Below, in pieces: positions 34,173 through 45,547 of a DNA stretch of 64,000 nucleotides. The notes below the pieces were generated by a model. That model was not told the DNA's origin and searched no databases. It saw nothing but the letters and a program-made list of their open reading frames with translations. The stretch comes from Ascaris suum (taxonomy: Eukaryota; Nematoda; Chromadorea; Rhabditida; Ascarididae), in the NCBI GenBank assembly GCA_013433145.1, contig CM024174.1, positions 7,100,336 through 7,164,335 on the forward strand, given 5' to 3'. Positions within the stretch are counted from its first letter, which is position 1; each line of letters opens with the position of its first letter. Made by a program: the position numbers and the translations under genes.

Positions 34173-37100
34173 GAGAGAGAGACTGTAGAGCTTTACGGAA
34201 TTGATGAACATCTACTCAGAATATATAAGAATGAGAATATGCTAAATACGTAAAGAAGGAAAGCATACCGGATCAAGACAAGCCGACCGTAACCATGTAA
34301 GTGACTGAGGTGTTAGCAGCGGTGCTTCGAGAAGGATTTTGTGGAATAACCTAAAGCAAACAATCTGCAAACATCTAAAGGAAACGTCACAGCACTCCGC
34401 TTGGGAACAAATTCACCGACGCTCTTACTTCTAAATAGCCGGAGGCGGTACTGAGAGTAAACTGAAGAGTTTCCTCACTTCAGGTTGGTCACTGCTGATT
34501 GGCAATCGCTTTAGCATTCTTCCAGACGTTTGTGCTCAATCGCCAGCATCATCATACCTCTCCCTGTCCCCTTCTTCCTATCTGAAATGAACAGGGGAAG
34601 CAAAAGATGCTCCTTTCATCCCCCCCCCCCACTTATAAACGCGACAGTGGAAGTCACTAAAGATAGCAGGGCAGTGCTCCCCCGGTAGTATATGGCAATG
34701 TCGAAGCTAATTATTACGACGGGATCACGGCTGATAAAAAACTGTAGACAATACTAATAATTTAAACAAATCAGCCCACTGATGCACAAAGTTTTGTAGT
34801 CATTCAACAAAAAAGAGGATCGAAAGTTAGTATTTAAAATGTAAGGTACACACACATAAGGCATAAAACAAAATGTGAGGCGATGTAATTTTTATAAGCG
34901 ACCGTGAGTGGGGCTCTTCAGAACGTTTCTTGCAGCTCTAACCATCGGAAGCATATTGACTTTATGGATGTTAAGTTTTAATGGCTAAAGAAAACACAAC
35001 GGATGTAATGATAAACTTCGGTTTGAAAAGATTCCTCGCAGCATTGCCTCACGATCCGATACAGCGCTCTTTGCTTATCCGACTGTGTATTCTCAAAACT
35101 AATGAGGTGAATAAAAGAACAAAAGTAATAGAATGAAGCGAAAAGAAACAAATTTTTCTCTCGTCCATAAGGCACGAAAATAAAAAAATGACGCACGTTT
35201 CTTTATGTTCTCCTCTCTCAAAAAGGGTTTTCAAAAGTGTACACAACACCGTATCGTATCTTTCGTACCGCCGTGCTTCTGAGCTCCAATTGCCCATAAA
35301 CAGCGATCGCCGGAAAAGAGAATGCCTTAAATATGATGTTTCAGTTGGACGCTGTTAAATTTCAAATATTTTCAGTCTTATAAATGGAAAACCTTTCACA
35401 GCCCCGGGTAACAAACCTTTCCATTCAAGAAAAACACTCTAGAACCTCTGCAATCGCAGCAACAACATGCAACCGCTCTTCAAAGTTTAATCGCCTGAAA
35501 CAGGATAGAAGTGTGCCGAGAAGAAACATAGCTGAGAGGCCATGAGTCAGCCTTTGCAGCGAAGAAACCGTAGAGTGAAAGGCACAACAACGAACAAAGA
35601 TGTTTTCCTATAGCAAGGTTCAGAAGAAATTAAAGGCCGAAAAATGATCGCATTTCATCTTTTCTCAAGTCATCGAGTTAGCAAAGCAATCAATACGAGG
35701 AATGACGTTGCTTCTAGAACAAATGCAGCTGACCACAACCGCATTTAAACAAACTCATGATTTTTACAATAAACACGATCATCAGAACGCATCAGGCTCG
35801 CGAAGAATTTTTGCCAATCACCCCGATCACATGGTCAAACTGAACAGACGCATCGAAATGCCAGAAGCTGTGATCATTGCGCCCATAAAATTGTCGAACA
35901 TTACCCTTGGAACTGTGCGTACAGTTCGGCGATCCACATGAGGGCAAGTTCGGTTCTCGACTTCTGCTCGGAAACAATGAACATTGTCAATAAATCTTCG
36001 AACTGGGAATTCGAGTCGTGATTGAACCTCGTCACCAGACGAACCAGCAGTTTTTGTTGCGCTGTACCTGCGCCTCCTTGTACAGCTCGTTCTAAAACGC
36101 TTCCGTAACATCACCGATCATTACCCTCCAAACAACCCCATCAGCATCCATTTCGTAAGGCGCACACATTTTATCATATTATTCAAATCATCAGTATATG
36201 CTGATAAAACACTCCCCATTTCCGACTTTCAAGAGGAATTACTGGATTGTACAGCACTAGATGTATCCTGCTGATGCAAGCTATCAAAAAATAAACAATA
36301 AAACTAAAGAACTAAACAACTGAATCAAATAATGACATTCGTTGGTTTGAACTCATATAAGCATTAGTCAATATTATTACAAAATCTTATAGGGCTTGTC
36401 GCGGTTATTAATAAGAAACATCAAAAAACATCAAATCTAGACATCAAGACTAATGAAAAACTAACTATTATTTGAATTACATCATACATGCAAGGGACTA
36501 CCATTCCAGTAATCCATACCAAGCAGTCTTATGAAGGAGACAAAATTCAACCCATATTCGCATCAGGCGTTTAAACAAAAACCAACCCTCAGTCGGGAAA
36601 GATGAGAGAGAAAGATTTAGACTCCCCTCTTTTCAACGGGCAAAGAAGCTGGTGAAAAAAATACTACTACATACTGCTTCGACATACATCCATGGAAGCA
36701 AGGCAACGCAAACTGCCACCTGTCTTCCTGAAACGCCTAATTAATCAATCAACCACGAAATAAAGGCAAAAACAAACGAACTTTCATTGGCAAGGACTCG
36801 TTGGAAAGCAAGCAGTATAAGTTTTAGTGCCTGTTCCCGCTGCAACTGCCTCGTAATCGACAACAAACCGAACTGCACCTTCGACTTCGGTTTAGAAGGA
36901 GGTGCCTGCAACAATAAGATAGAGCCAGGATGTGCAAGTCACTGAATCGTCGTACACTATAACGGTATGCCATATAATTACAATACTAACAAGAGCCTCG
37001 TAAAGACGTCAACATTACAAAAAGAGATGCAGGGGGAGATGAGCAGACGAGTGGCTCGCACTTTCCCAAGAATTCTTCACTATACTGCAAAGAAAATTCA

Positions 37101-40100
37101 TCGAGGTGGCTGCTAAATCAACTACTCGGAGGCTGCTAATTTTATGAGGCAAGCGCACCGAAATTCAACTTTTCCTTCTAATGGGCTTTACATAAACACA
37201 GCATACCTCGAAATAAAACAATCACATATGATCTACTTGAAAGGCACCAGCATAAAGCGCTTTCGATCTATTACAAAGTTTGCAAATGGGGTTTCAACAA
37301 GAAATGATACAAGGGGTAACATACGACGGGTTGCGCGAATACAGCCGAAGGTTCGGGCCTGCGAGCGTGAGCGGCAGCTGCACCGAGTTCGTGCAACGGT
37401 GTTGGCGGAATTATTGCACCTTCCATTCTCGCCGTTTGTCGTGCTGAATTTGTCCGCATTCGAGTAAACGAAATGTAGATTTACGTGAAATTTTGACAGT
37501 TACACTCAAATTTCAATCGCAGTGGCAATCGCACTTTCTTAAATGCCTCTTCCTTTAGAGGAACACAGCAGAAGATGAAGATGGTGACACAGGAAACCCG
37601 ACAGAGCAGGATGCGAAGTGAGAAAGTCGTCAGAACAGGATGCAAAGCGAAAAAGTCGTCGGAGAATGTCAAAGGGCAATATCAAAAGGCAGGAATGAAG
37701 AAGAGGCCAGAAAAACAAGATGCGGGCCATCCTGCGAGTGAGGCAATTATGTAGAAAGGTAGCGGAATGCAAAAAAAAAATATCCCGAAGGCCAAAACAG
37801 CAGTTTGATTGAAACTGGGCGAGAGGAACAAAGATTAGCGAGGTGGGGGGGGGGGGGGTAGAGAGGGGAAAGTGAATGATATTAAACAGAAGTAGAAGAG
37901 TCTCCCCGACTGACTCTCTGCTCACCGAGGACGCCGTTTTCATTCAACACGCTGTCCTCACTTTCGAAAAAAAATGAACAAAAAAACCTAAACCCACCAA
38001 TGAATTGTTTTCTTTTCTCGTTGCGCATCATCTCAACACCGGGTCCCAACTCGAGACTCGTTAACTGGGTGGCAATCATTCGGGATAGATGCCTGATCTG
38101 ACTTTCCGTGCCGGCTGCTGCTATCGGTGTATATGACGATTGGAATGCCGCTGGCATCTCTTCCGGAAGTGTTACCTACATAACAATTGACCAAACAGTA
38201 CTCAAAGCTAGTTTAATTATACAACTTTTATGACCCTTCCAGTGAAGATTTCCTTTCATGCATTCAAGTAATTACTAATTAACATTTTATAACACAGCAA
38301 AAATGCTCGTCAATGTTGCTGGAGCAGAAATGTTAGCACGCTGCAGTTTTTTGTAAGACTCTGCGAATGTTACTTCTGTTTAAAATTATGCAGATTGAGA
38401 ACGTTTTGCTCCTTCCTGCTTTTCATGCTCACATAGCTTTTGCATATTTTCCCACCTCGGGACGCTAGAATAAACGGACAAATGAATCAACAAACAAATG
38501 AACAAAATTATTTCTGAGACGTTTTATTGCCTTTTATGACCTTCAAAGAGTTGTTGACGGTTAGCATTCCGACAGATCGGTGAAACGCCAAATTTATCAC
38601 GTCCGTTCTGCAGGCCATCTTCTTCGTAAGCCATAGGTAAATGCCTACTAAGAAGAAAGAGCGAGGAAGTAAAAACAAACCAGTGATATGAGGACAAGAT
38701 TGGTGACAACGCGCGGACTGAGCCGTTCGAACACAAATTGCGCAGTAATGTCGATAGCCGACTGCGATGGAGCTGTATCCGTGGATGTGCTCGGTCCTTC
38801 GCCCTCATCACCATATTCTTCATCCTCTTCCTTTTCCACCACCCTCGAAGCCTCATCTTCCACCACTGTCTTACAAATAAATCCATTAATATGTATAAAA
38901 GCTATTCGCCTAAATATAAATGCACGGGTTGATAGGGTCTCAACTATTTGAAAAAGGAGCTGTAAATATAAGAGAGAACTAAAATCAAGAAGAGAACATT
39001 CAATGTGAGGTTCGTCTCAGTGAATCATTGAGTAAATTCGAGCACTGAATAAGTCGATCACCCACAGCAACGACACAGATTTATGTGAGGTCGTTGGCGA
39101 TCAACCACACTTGGCTCAATGACAAAAAAACTACCAACATCAAGTAGGAATCACGTATGTTTCACAGGTAGAGTATGTTCCGCTTAAGCTAAAAAAACGT
39201 AGAAAAACATTAGCCAACCTTTGATCTCTTCGAATCGCGCTCTTCTGTAACTTCTTCTTGTCGCTGAGATCTTTTACGAACTTCACTCGTTGCCGGTAAT
39301 GCGCGAAGCACTTCCTCAAAGACTTAATTATCAATCGAAAGAAACTTTGAAAATGATTTATACAATACTTCTAAGAGAACTCAAAAAATTGAATGACCAA
39401 AAATCCACTAGAAAACAAGGTATGATTAAAACAGCAGAACGGGAGCTAAACGTTTAAAACCTGCACCCGACGATGATTTCAAGTTGTCTGTCCTGGCCTT
39501 TGCTCTTTACGAAATGCTTGCCTCATTTTCATTGGCTTTTTCTTCAAATATTTTGTTTATTTGTGGCAATTACAGCAACATTATTTGCGGGTATTCACAG
39601 AATCGCAAAAATTTCATCCGCAAATTCTTTCGAGCCTTCGAGCATTTTTCTCAGAGTGAATGCTCGAGCACGAAGGCATCAACTTTTAAAAGTGAGTTCA
39701 GAGATGCAATTTTTGGGCAATCATTTAAGAAATGACATCTGCGTATGCACACTCCCCTATACAAGTTAATTCGCCACTCTGATGGTTCTTATCACTGTTT
39801 AGCATTTGCTAACTCGAAGCTCAAAAAGATCTCCGCTTACACATATCTCCAAAAATATTTATACATCTTTCAGCATGCTACGAGCACTTAGCACACAAAA
39901 AGTGCAGTCTGGGATCACCGGACACTTACAGGTAGCACTTGACATTCAACCTAACAGTTCCTTAAAATAACGAACCGACTGTCCAGCTCCGAGATCAGTG
40001 AGCAAAGTTGTTATCCGCTGATGGAATGGCGCACTGCTCGGATGACGCAACAATCGCAAAAGATGCATTTTCAATTCCTTTCGCACACTTTTCACTTGAC

Positions 40101-43100
40101 TCGTTGCCAACGTTGGTGGAAGATTTACATGCAGTGATTCCAATGCACCTTTAGAAAAAGTTACATATGAACATAATGAACAGAGGTAATAAAAACAAAC
40201 GCTCAGGTAAAGACTCGAAGAATGTTTAGACTTGAGGACACTTCCACTACCTATGACACTCAAAAACATTAGCTCCGATCCGAAGCGCCATAACCTCAGC
40301 CAAATCCACATCGACGATCCTAACCAAAAAAGAATGTATCCAATGAAAGTCTACTTTCCAGTAGCAATTAGATCCACTTTAACAAAATAAAAAGAAACAT
40401 GAAAAGTCGCAAGTGCGTGTGCCTAAGTAAAGATTTCTAAAGCAAATAAGATAATGCAAGCTGGAATATCCAATTGGAGCACATAAAACGCTCATATTTT
40501 TCTAAACCTTTTGGTACTTCTCCAACATTCTCATCAACTGCCAAATAGTAATAAAGTAAAAAAAAGACAAACCAACCGACAACTCTATGCATGAATTGTG
40601 GTCTTTGATGGGCGATATGGCAGATGCACGAGAGACAAGTAAGCAAATTCAACGAAGAGATGTGTGCCGACGATGTCTGATCGAGGAGTGAATTAAAATT
40701 GAGATTCGCCTCGCTTTCCATCTTACGATAAGAGATGAAACGGTGATCGCGACCGATCTCATTCAGACACATATGGTCACCACGACCTCGTTCACTTTCC
40801 TGCACTCCAACTGTTTACTTCTTCATAAGCATGTTGGTCATCATCAACAAATCATGTATCGACATCTTTGCAGCCTAACTTTAAATCGGTCAAATGCTTT
40901 CATATCACCGCATTTCTATGAAACTACCATAGTATCACCTCGAATAAAAGCCAGAAACCTGTAGAACCATAACGTATCGATGAATCCCACTGGCACGAAA
41001 TACTTTCAACTTCTTTCATTTGTGCAGGTTAATTACTGACTTCCTTGAGTTCCATTCCAGATCTATTCTCATCCACAACCGTTCCCCTCACTACATCAAA
41101 TTGGATGCGCTACAACAAACACTGAAGAAATCCAAATAAGAGTGGTGAAAGCACAAAGACAAATTAAAGCATAAAACGGCTAACCTCAGTGCGTAATGTC
41201 TGTGCCAGCACAACCGCTTCCAGAAATTTAATCGTCTGCGTGCGTATGCTGTAAACAGAAGTTCATAAAAGAAGTCAACATATTTTTATAGAGGCACCTT
41301 TGCTCACGAACATTTCAGAGGTGCAAGAACATGGTCCAACAACAGAAGAAATAAACGCACTACTCAACACTACCAATATCCAACCACCAGCTACGACTCG
41401 AAGCATCCTTTAGTTATTCTAGCTAATATTTTAATGATAGAGTGCCCTATGTATAAACTCAAATCCATATATTTATAATAACATCAGGAATACATATAAG
41501 CAGACCTTTGCATTCAATGGATAATCTCATTGGGGTATTTTGACTTCACAATTAAATCGCCTCAGAAAATCTGTTCGTATGCAAAGATATGTGTGTATCA
41601 ACAAAGGATAGGGGTAGGAAGCTAAGAATGCACATTGTGAAACCAAATGAACAGTACATTGAAGGAATCAGGAGATCCAATGCTGAAATCTCAAAATCTT
41701 TCACAATCACAGTTGTAGAAGATGAGGAATTTAAAACACTAAGAGCTCAATTCGCAGAGGAACTTAGAATAAAACCACAGCGTCGCTCTTCATAAATTGT
41801 GACAGTAAATAAGCCAACTGCAGGGCAAAAGGAAACGAAACAACCTAAGACAAGGACACCAGCGGTGAGTTACACCAAAAAAGACTTTGATTAAGGTGTA
41901 AAAGTCAGATTTAATTCCGCGATCTTCAAGTGCACTGAGAAAACGTGCGACATCGAATTGTATAGTTCATCATAGCAGTACGATTAATCTTGTTAGTGGC
42001 AACGAACGACAAACGAACCCTTCATTGTCGGAGTCGATTTGTTGCATAATGCGTCCCTTAAGGACAGAGAACGCCTCCCAACATCGTTCAACCTCGACAC
42101 TTCGCGAACTGGCTGCCCACTTCAGCACATATGGATACACCTGACTACACACTCCAATCACCTGAAAATGCTTTATACGCAACAACAGTAAAAGCATACT
42201 CTACTCTAATACCTACTTAACATTAGCGCATGTAACTATGAGTTACCGACCGCCATCTAACAGCTCTAATCGTTTATGGAAGCTCTATCCTGGTGACCGG
42301 GCCGAAGCATCCCTGCTCTGCATCATACATCTCCGAAAGAAAAAATCGGCAAGGATGCTGATCTCGCAACCTTTACTCGGATATAATCCAGAAGTCGCAA
42401 ACAAAAATTTCTATGCTCAAATACTGAAGAACTGAAAATTGCACAACTACCCTACACATACAATTCTAGGACGATATATACGCTATGGCATAGTTCTTTC
42501 TCAACACACCATTTCTTCAACAAAATTTCGATGACTCCAAAAATCCATCAAGAAGGCCTATCACTTCCAGGCAAGAAAGGACTGTCTTTGAGGACCAATA
42601 GCTCATTTTGTTCGATCACGACCCGAAAAACAATTCTTAACGCATCCAAAGAGCTTAGTAATGCCGATTCCAGAGAAGTTCAGTTTTTGCTCCTGTCCAC
42701 TACTGGTCACTCATGAGCCAGCACTATTGCAGGACAAAAACTACGCGAACCGTTAACCTTACAACGTTAATTAATGTACTAAACAAGCATTTGTAGAAGA
42801 TAAAAAGGCAAAACGAACGTTTATAGCAGCAGAAACAATCAGTGTAATATAAACAGCCCATCTCGGACAAACGAACTCCTATAAAAGAATTAAAAAATAA
42901 AGATAATGAAGTCCGCTCTAAGCAACGGCAGTACAATTTAAAAAATACCTTTTTGATGACGCTCACAGAACCAGACGCACCCAACTCCATCATATAAGAC
43001 AGCGAAACGACCGCTTTCTTCGTCACTTCTGCATCTTTCTTGCTGAAACAATAGTGCAACATGATCGGCCACACAAGATAAATGCAAAAGTTTCAGTTGA

Positions 43101-45497
43101 TGATGGAATAAAACTTGTGGCTTGTAATTCAGTTCGGAGAGATGAGAAGAAGGGGACAAAATTTCACAAAATCAAACGAGTTATCTGTTTCCCTCAGCAT
43201 TTTAAAGAATGGCGCTAGTGGGTGTTCCGGAAGAGGGCGAGTCAAATGAGCGCAAAAAAATGCACTTCCAAAAACACTTTTTCAATTTCTGAGCATCTCC
43301 CTTGCCTCCCCAGTATAACTTTTTCAAATAACCACATTTTTCTGCAACTGGGCATCTCCCTTCCCACTCAGTCGAAACTAGTACAACTTTTCAAATAACC
43401 ATACTTTTCGAACACCAGCACATTTTTAAAGCGTTTGCTAAAGCACATGAAAGTAAGGTAATACCGATTGGGCACTTCCGACATCAGCATTTCATACTAG
43501 AGTGTGGTCATCATATGTATCGTGCGGTGTTCTGCATAGATCAAGCATGATTTCATCTCATCCCACAAGCGACCCTACCTATGACGATTTCATAGACATT
43601 TTCGAATAAAAGACACCAACCAAGCTTTTTCGATGAACGAAGCAACGAAGCATCGTACTTTCGAATCGTTCTCAACTACGAATTCCAGCATTTCATCCAG
43701 GAAATTATCCAGAAGCGATCCGCTTGTATCCCGGTGCAATAACATCTCTTGCGCCTAAAATAACTTAGTTGCTGTGCTTATGCACTGAACAGCTCTATCA
43801 ATGTGTTATACCGGTTAGTGATAAGCATGCAGATTGCTGCTTGATCTCAGCTCTATGATGTCTCCGCTAAACATCGACTTCGAGGAGCCCACGCCTTGGT
43901 TAAATTCGGACATTTAATTGAAACCGGTGGGTTCCATGTAAAACAAGGTGCACGAGCAACCGACTGCAACTGAACAAAGTTATTATCAAATGAGTTAACG
44001 ACGCCGGTGATCGCTTCCGAGATGCAGTGTGCTCGAAACGAACCTCACTTATCGCAAACTCTAAAGAATTAATCGGCCATCTGAACAGTGTTCAAATTAT
44101 GTAAATCACCTTATGGAGATGGGCAATGCGTTCTTCCACAGTCTTTCCCGACATCTGCAGCGCCTCGTGGATTTCATTGCCGATCTGCAATTTTGAGTAC
44201 TTATGATAAATAATGTGTGCTCTATAAACTCCACCACGTACTTTCTGTGCTGCTTTATTGCATTATTAACAAAGCAATATCGAGCTGCCAACTAAGAGAA
44301 GCGAACAATAAGCTTTCTGTATTTGCCAACAAAATTCCGGGAATTAGAATGCCTCAGATGAGAAAGATATATTCTGCAAACAAAGAAAAATCGTTAGTTT
44401 ACAGTTTAAGCAAAGAATCAGGTCACACTCAATACGCTTGTAGTAGCTATAGAACTTTATCAGAAAACCTTCGCGGGAAACTTAAACATTAGTGGGCAAA
44501 TAACTGAGTAGTGAATAGGATTAAGTGGACGGAAATGAAGGTAACTCGATGAGAGGATATATAATCAAGGAGTTTTCTTGGAATAATTCGATTTTAACAA
44601 CAGATGCGGTTCGAATGGCCTGTTGCAATTATGCAGTGAGCTGTAAAAGGGAAGCTGAAGTGCTGTCAGAGTTCTAGTTAATTCGCCCAAAGATATATTC
44701 GTTATAAATACTCGACTTCAGTGATGGATAAAAATTCTCTCTATAGTGAACAAGCTAACAGTGAAGCCCTTTATATTAAACAACAAAGGCGTGCTGCTGC
44801 CATGCCGTTCGGTTCAGTGCACAGTTCTTCGTCACCCACCTGATTACGACCGTTGCATTTCGAGTCCGTACCAACAGGGGAAATTCGATTGCCTTAGCCT
44901 CCCTTCAACTCCACCCCTCGCCTCGTCTTCCTCCCCCTTTACTCTCGTTTGTTCCTCGACCCCATTTCGCATTTTCTAATGGTGCAAAAAGAGTTCTACT
45001 TGACTGAAGCACTACAAGTAGTCCAATGAACAACCACCTCTTAAACAGAATATTCAAATACGCGTTTGCTAACTCTGCAAAATTTGCCGATTGTGAATAA
45101 AACCACACCAAGTTCAGCCAAATGAGGGTACTTTGCTGTCATCGTCCGCCAAATGTTGCCCACTTTCAGACCTAAGAGATGGAGCGACAGAGAAGTGGAA
45201 ACGATCATCCCTGATCGACTTAAGGAATTCTAGTCAAACGTAAACATTTGTATTGAATGATCCGGACGAATATGGGGAAGTCAAAGTGGAATTTATAGGC
45301 AGACTACATTATACCATTATACCGCATACTTAACTGTAAGCTTGAAGATGTTTGAAGTTTTGCTTTCTTCTCGAGGAGACAAAAACGCCGAAAATATTGT
45401 TATTGACTACTCAAATATTTTCAGGCGGAAATGTAGAAGTGATTAGTGCAGCGAAGCTTACCTCATCGCTTAGGTCTTGATTGCTGTGTTCTACCAT
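28835..45497 (-). CDS. symk-1: Symplekin (mRNA 3'-end processing scaffold), 25 exons
   Basis: Symplekin (yeast Pta1) scaffolds the nuclear cleavage/polyadenylation and histone 3'-end machineries. Its N-terminal HEAT domain binds the CTD phosphatase Ssu72. Twenty-five minus-strand exons join with consistent phase into about 1,149 codons from the ATG at 45497. Landmarks match human symplekin in order: [165 protein letters not shown] basic cluster near residue 355 ([18 protein letters not shown]) is a likely nuclear localisation signal. The long poorly conserved C-terminal tail of human symplekin is absent. Start and stop are both open: frame and similarity continue upstream of the ATG, and the last exon has an alternative donor. 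Confidence 0.95.
29541..29813 (-). CDS. symk-1: symk-1 exon 24
   Basis: Acceptor AATGTTTAG chosen for phase and a gap-free match. Reads [20 protein letters not shown], then [19 protein letters not shown] and [17 protein letters not shown], matching human [21 protein letters not shown] and VWEGFIKCCQRTKPQSF. Donor A|GTAAAT. Confidence 0.93.
30044..30145 (-). CDS. symk-1: symk-1 exon 23
   Basis: Acceptor CCTTTTAAG. Reads [20 protein letters not shown] then [13 protein letters not shown], matching human LNPGELLIALHNIDSVKCD. Donor A|GTTTGC, phase 1. Confidence 0.88.
30524..30617 (-). CDS. symk-1: symk-1 exon 22
   Basis: Acceptor GAATTTCAG. Reads [20 protein letters not shown] then [11 protein letters not shown], matching human [23 protein letters not shown]. 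Donor G|GTTAGT, phase 1. Confidence 0.93.
30715..30815 (-). CDS. symk-1: symk-1 exon 21
   Basis: Acceptor TGCTTTCAG. Reads [20 protein letters not shown] then [13 protein letters not shown], matching human [15 protein letters not shown]. Donor AAG|GTCTGT. Confidence 0.95.
31467..31602 (-). CDS. symk-1: symk-1 exon 20: start of C-terminal domain
   Basis: Acceptor TTATTCTAG. Reads [20 protein letters not shown] then [20 protein letters not shown], matching human [20 protein letters not shown]. Donor A|GTGAGT, phase 1. Confidence 0.95.
32850..33072 (-). CDS. symk-1: symk-1 exon 19
   Basis: Acceptor AATTTCAAG. Reads [20 protein letters not shown], then [20 protein letters not shown] and DIKR. 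Near-identical to human [24 protein letters not shown]. Donor AGG|GTAAGA. 74 codons. Confidence 0.95.
33493..33662 (-). CDS. symk-1: symk-1 exon 18
   Basis: Acceptor CATTTATCAG. Reads [20 protein letters not shown] then [20 protein letters not shown], matching human LGMSTLRDLIFKRPSRQ and LLDLSSHEKDKVRSQAL. Donor AG|GTAACG. Confidence 0.95.
34087..34168. repeat. (TA)41 microsatellite in symk-1 intron 17
   Basis: 82 uninterrupted bases of alternating TA, followed directly by an (AG) run at 34170-34182. Likely polymorphic. Confidence 0.97.
34269..34350 (-). CDS. symk-1: symk-1 exon 17
   Basis: Acceptor TTTGCTTTAG. Reads [20 protein letters not shown] then RSACLDP, matching human [20 protein letters not shown]. 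Donor CCG|GTATGC. Confidence 0.94.
35197..35283 (-). CDS. symk-1: symk-1 exon 16
   Basis: Acceptor AATTGGAG, purine at -3 but the one that fits phase. Reads [20 protein letters not shown] then FERGEHKE, matching human LDKYEDCLIRLLSGLQEK. Donor AC|GTGCGT. Confidence 0.83.
35905..36099 (-). CDS. symk-1: symk-1 exon 15
   Basis: Acceptor TTACGGAAG. Reads [20 protein letters not shown] then [16 protein letters not shown], matching human VRIKILASLVTQFNSG and LDLAFAWLYQEYNAY. Donor GG|GTAATG, phase 2. Confidence 0.94.
36778..36905 (-). CDS. symk-1: symk-1 exon 14
   Basis: Acceptor TTGTTGCAG. Reads [20 protein letters not shown] then [16 protein letters not shown], matching human EAMKLGAVKRILRAEK. 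Donor TC|GTTTGT, chosen for phase. Confidence 0.9.
37325..37443 (-). CDS. symk-1: symk-1 exon 13
   Basis: Acceptor CAAATTCAG. Reads [20 protein letters not shown] then [13 protein letters not shown], the linker before the central helical repeats. Donor GTC|GTATGT. Confidence 0.85.
37845..37858 (+). repeat. 14-base poly-G tract in symk-1 intron
   Basis: Uninterrupted G run following GCGAGGT. Confidence 0.95.
37998..38175 (-). CDS. symk-1: symk-1 exon 12
   Basis: Acceptor TTATGTAG. Reads [20 protein letters not shown] then [15 protein letters not shown] and LELGPGVE, very close to human symplekin. Donor G|GTGGGT, phase 1. Confidence 0.96.
38681..38869 (-). CDS. symk-1: symk-1 exon 11: acidic linker
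   Basis: Acceptor TTTGTAAG. An acidic stretch ([14 protein letters not shown]), then [20 protein letters not shown] and LISL, matching human [24 protein letters not shown]. Donor CTG|GTTTGT. 63 codons. Confidence 0.94.
39219..39322 (-). CDS. symk-1: symk-1 exon 10: basic cluster
   Basis: Acceptor GATAATTAAG. Reads [20 protein letters not shown] then [14 protein letters not shown], corresponding to the human RKRPRDD...LKKMK basic region, a likely nuclear localisation signal. Donor AAG|GTTGGC. Confidence 0.87.
39972..40148 (-). CDS. symk-1: symk-1 exon 9
   Basis: Acceptor TTTCTAAAG. Reads [20 protein letters not shown] then [12 protein letters not shown] and [13 protein letters not shown]. 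Near-identical to human symplekin. The donor C|GTTATT is chosen because it keeps phase with the next exon. Confidence 0.95.
40577..40799 (-). CDS. symk-1: symk-1 exon 8
   Basis: Acceptor GGAGTGCAG. Reads [20 protein letters not shown], then [20 protein letters not shown] and RPQFMHRVV. Matches human IPRDHPYIQYNVL and TTALGSLANIARQRPMFM. Donor G|GTTGGT, phase 1. Confidence 0.95.
41041..41109 (-). CDS. symk-1: symk-1 exon 7
   Basis: Acceptor TTGTTGTAG. Reads [20 protein letters not shown] then LKE, in the variable loop of symplekin. Donor GAA|GTCAGT. Supported by phase and position more than by similarity. Confidence 0.75.
41185..41248 (-). CDS. symk-1: symk-1 exon 6
   Basis: Acceptor TGTTTACAG. 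Reads [20 protein letters not shown], matching human IRTHAIKFVEGLIVTLSPR. Donor GAG|GTTAGC. Confidence 0.95.
42019..42161 (-). CDS. symk-1: symk-1 exon 5
   Basis: Acceptor ATTTTCAG. Reads [20 protein letters not shown], then [20 protein letters not shown]. Symplekin signature DSDN-EG. Donor GG|GTTCGT, phase 2. Confidence 0.96.
42949..43042 (-). CDS. symk-1: symk-1 exon 4
   Basis: Acceptor TTGTTTCAG. Completes Cys, then [20 protein letters not shown] and [11 protein letters not shown], aligned without gap to human [21 protein letters not shown]. Donor AAG|GTATTT. Confidence 0.93.
43621..43754 (-). CDS. symk-1: symk-1 exon 3: N-terminal HEAT
   Basis: Acceptor TTATTTTAG. Reads [20 protein letters not shown] then [20 protein letters not shown] and IEKA, matching human [20 protein letters not shown]. 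Donor TG|GTTGGT, phase 2. Confidence 0.95.
44110..44184 (-). CDS. symk-1: symk-1 exon 2
   Basis: Acceptor AAAATTGCAG. Reads [20 protein letters not shown] then AHLHK, aligning with the first symplekin helices. Donor AAG|GTGATT. 25 codons. Confidence 0.88.
45462..45497 (-). CDS. symk-1: symk-1 exon 1 (coding from this ATG; may extend to 45535)
   Basis: ATG then [11 protein letters not shown] and donor GAG|GTAAGC. The acceptor TAATTTTTCAG ends at 45536, so this could be a trans-spliced first exon with a 38-nt leader. The leader is open in frame (RIIGYFLEYSTN) and resembles human ERVVDLLNQA, so the exon may instead be internal. Confidence 0.7.
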
Positions 45498-45534
45498 ATT
45501 CGTCGAATATTCCAAAAAATACCCAATAATCCGA

Positions 45535-45547
45535 TCTGAAAAATTAA
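45535..45547 (-). other. Splice acceptor upstream of symk-1 exon 1 (trans- or cis-splice)
   Basis: Minus-strand AATTTTTCAG, a strong nematode acceptor, lies 38 nt before the first ATG. It could receive a spliced leader or an upstream exon. Confidence 0.6.

Noticed and set aside
43058..43620. Suspected missing symplekin exon between exons 3 and 4
   Set aside because: [15 protein letters not shown] aligns directly and without a gap to human [15 protein letters not shown], so no exon is missing.
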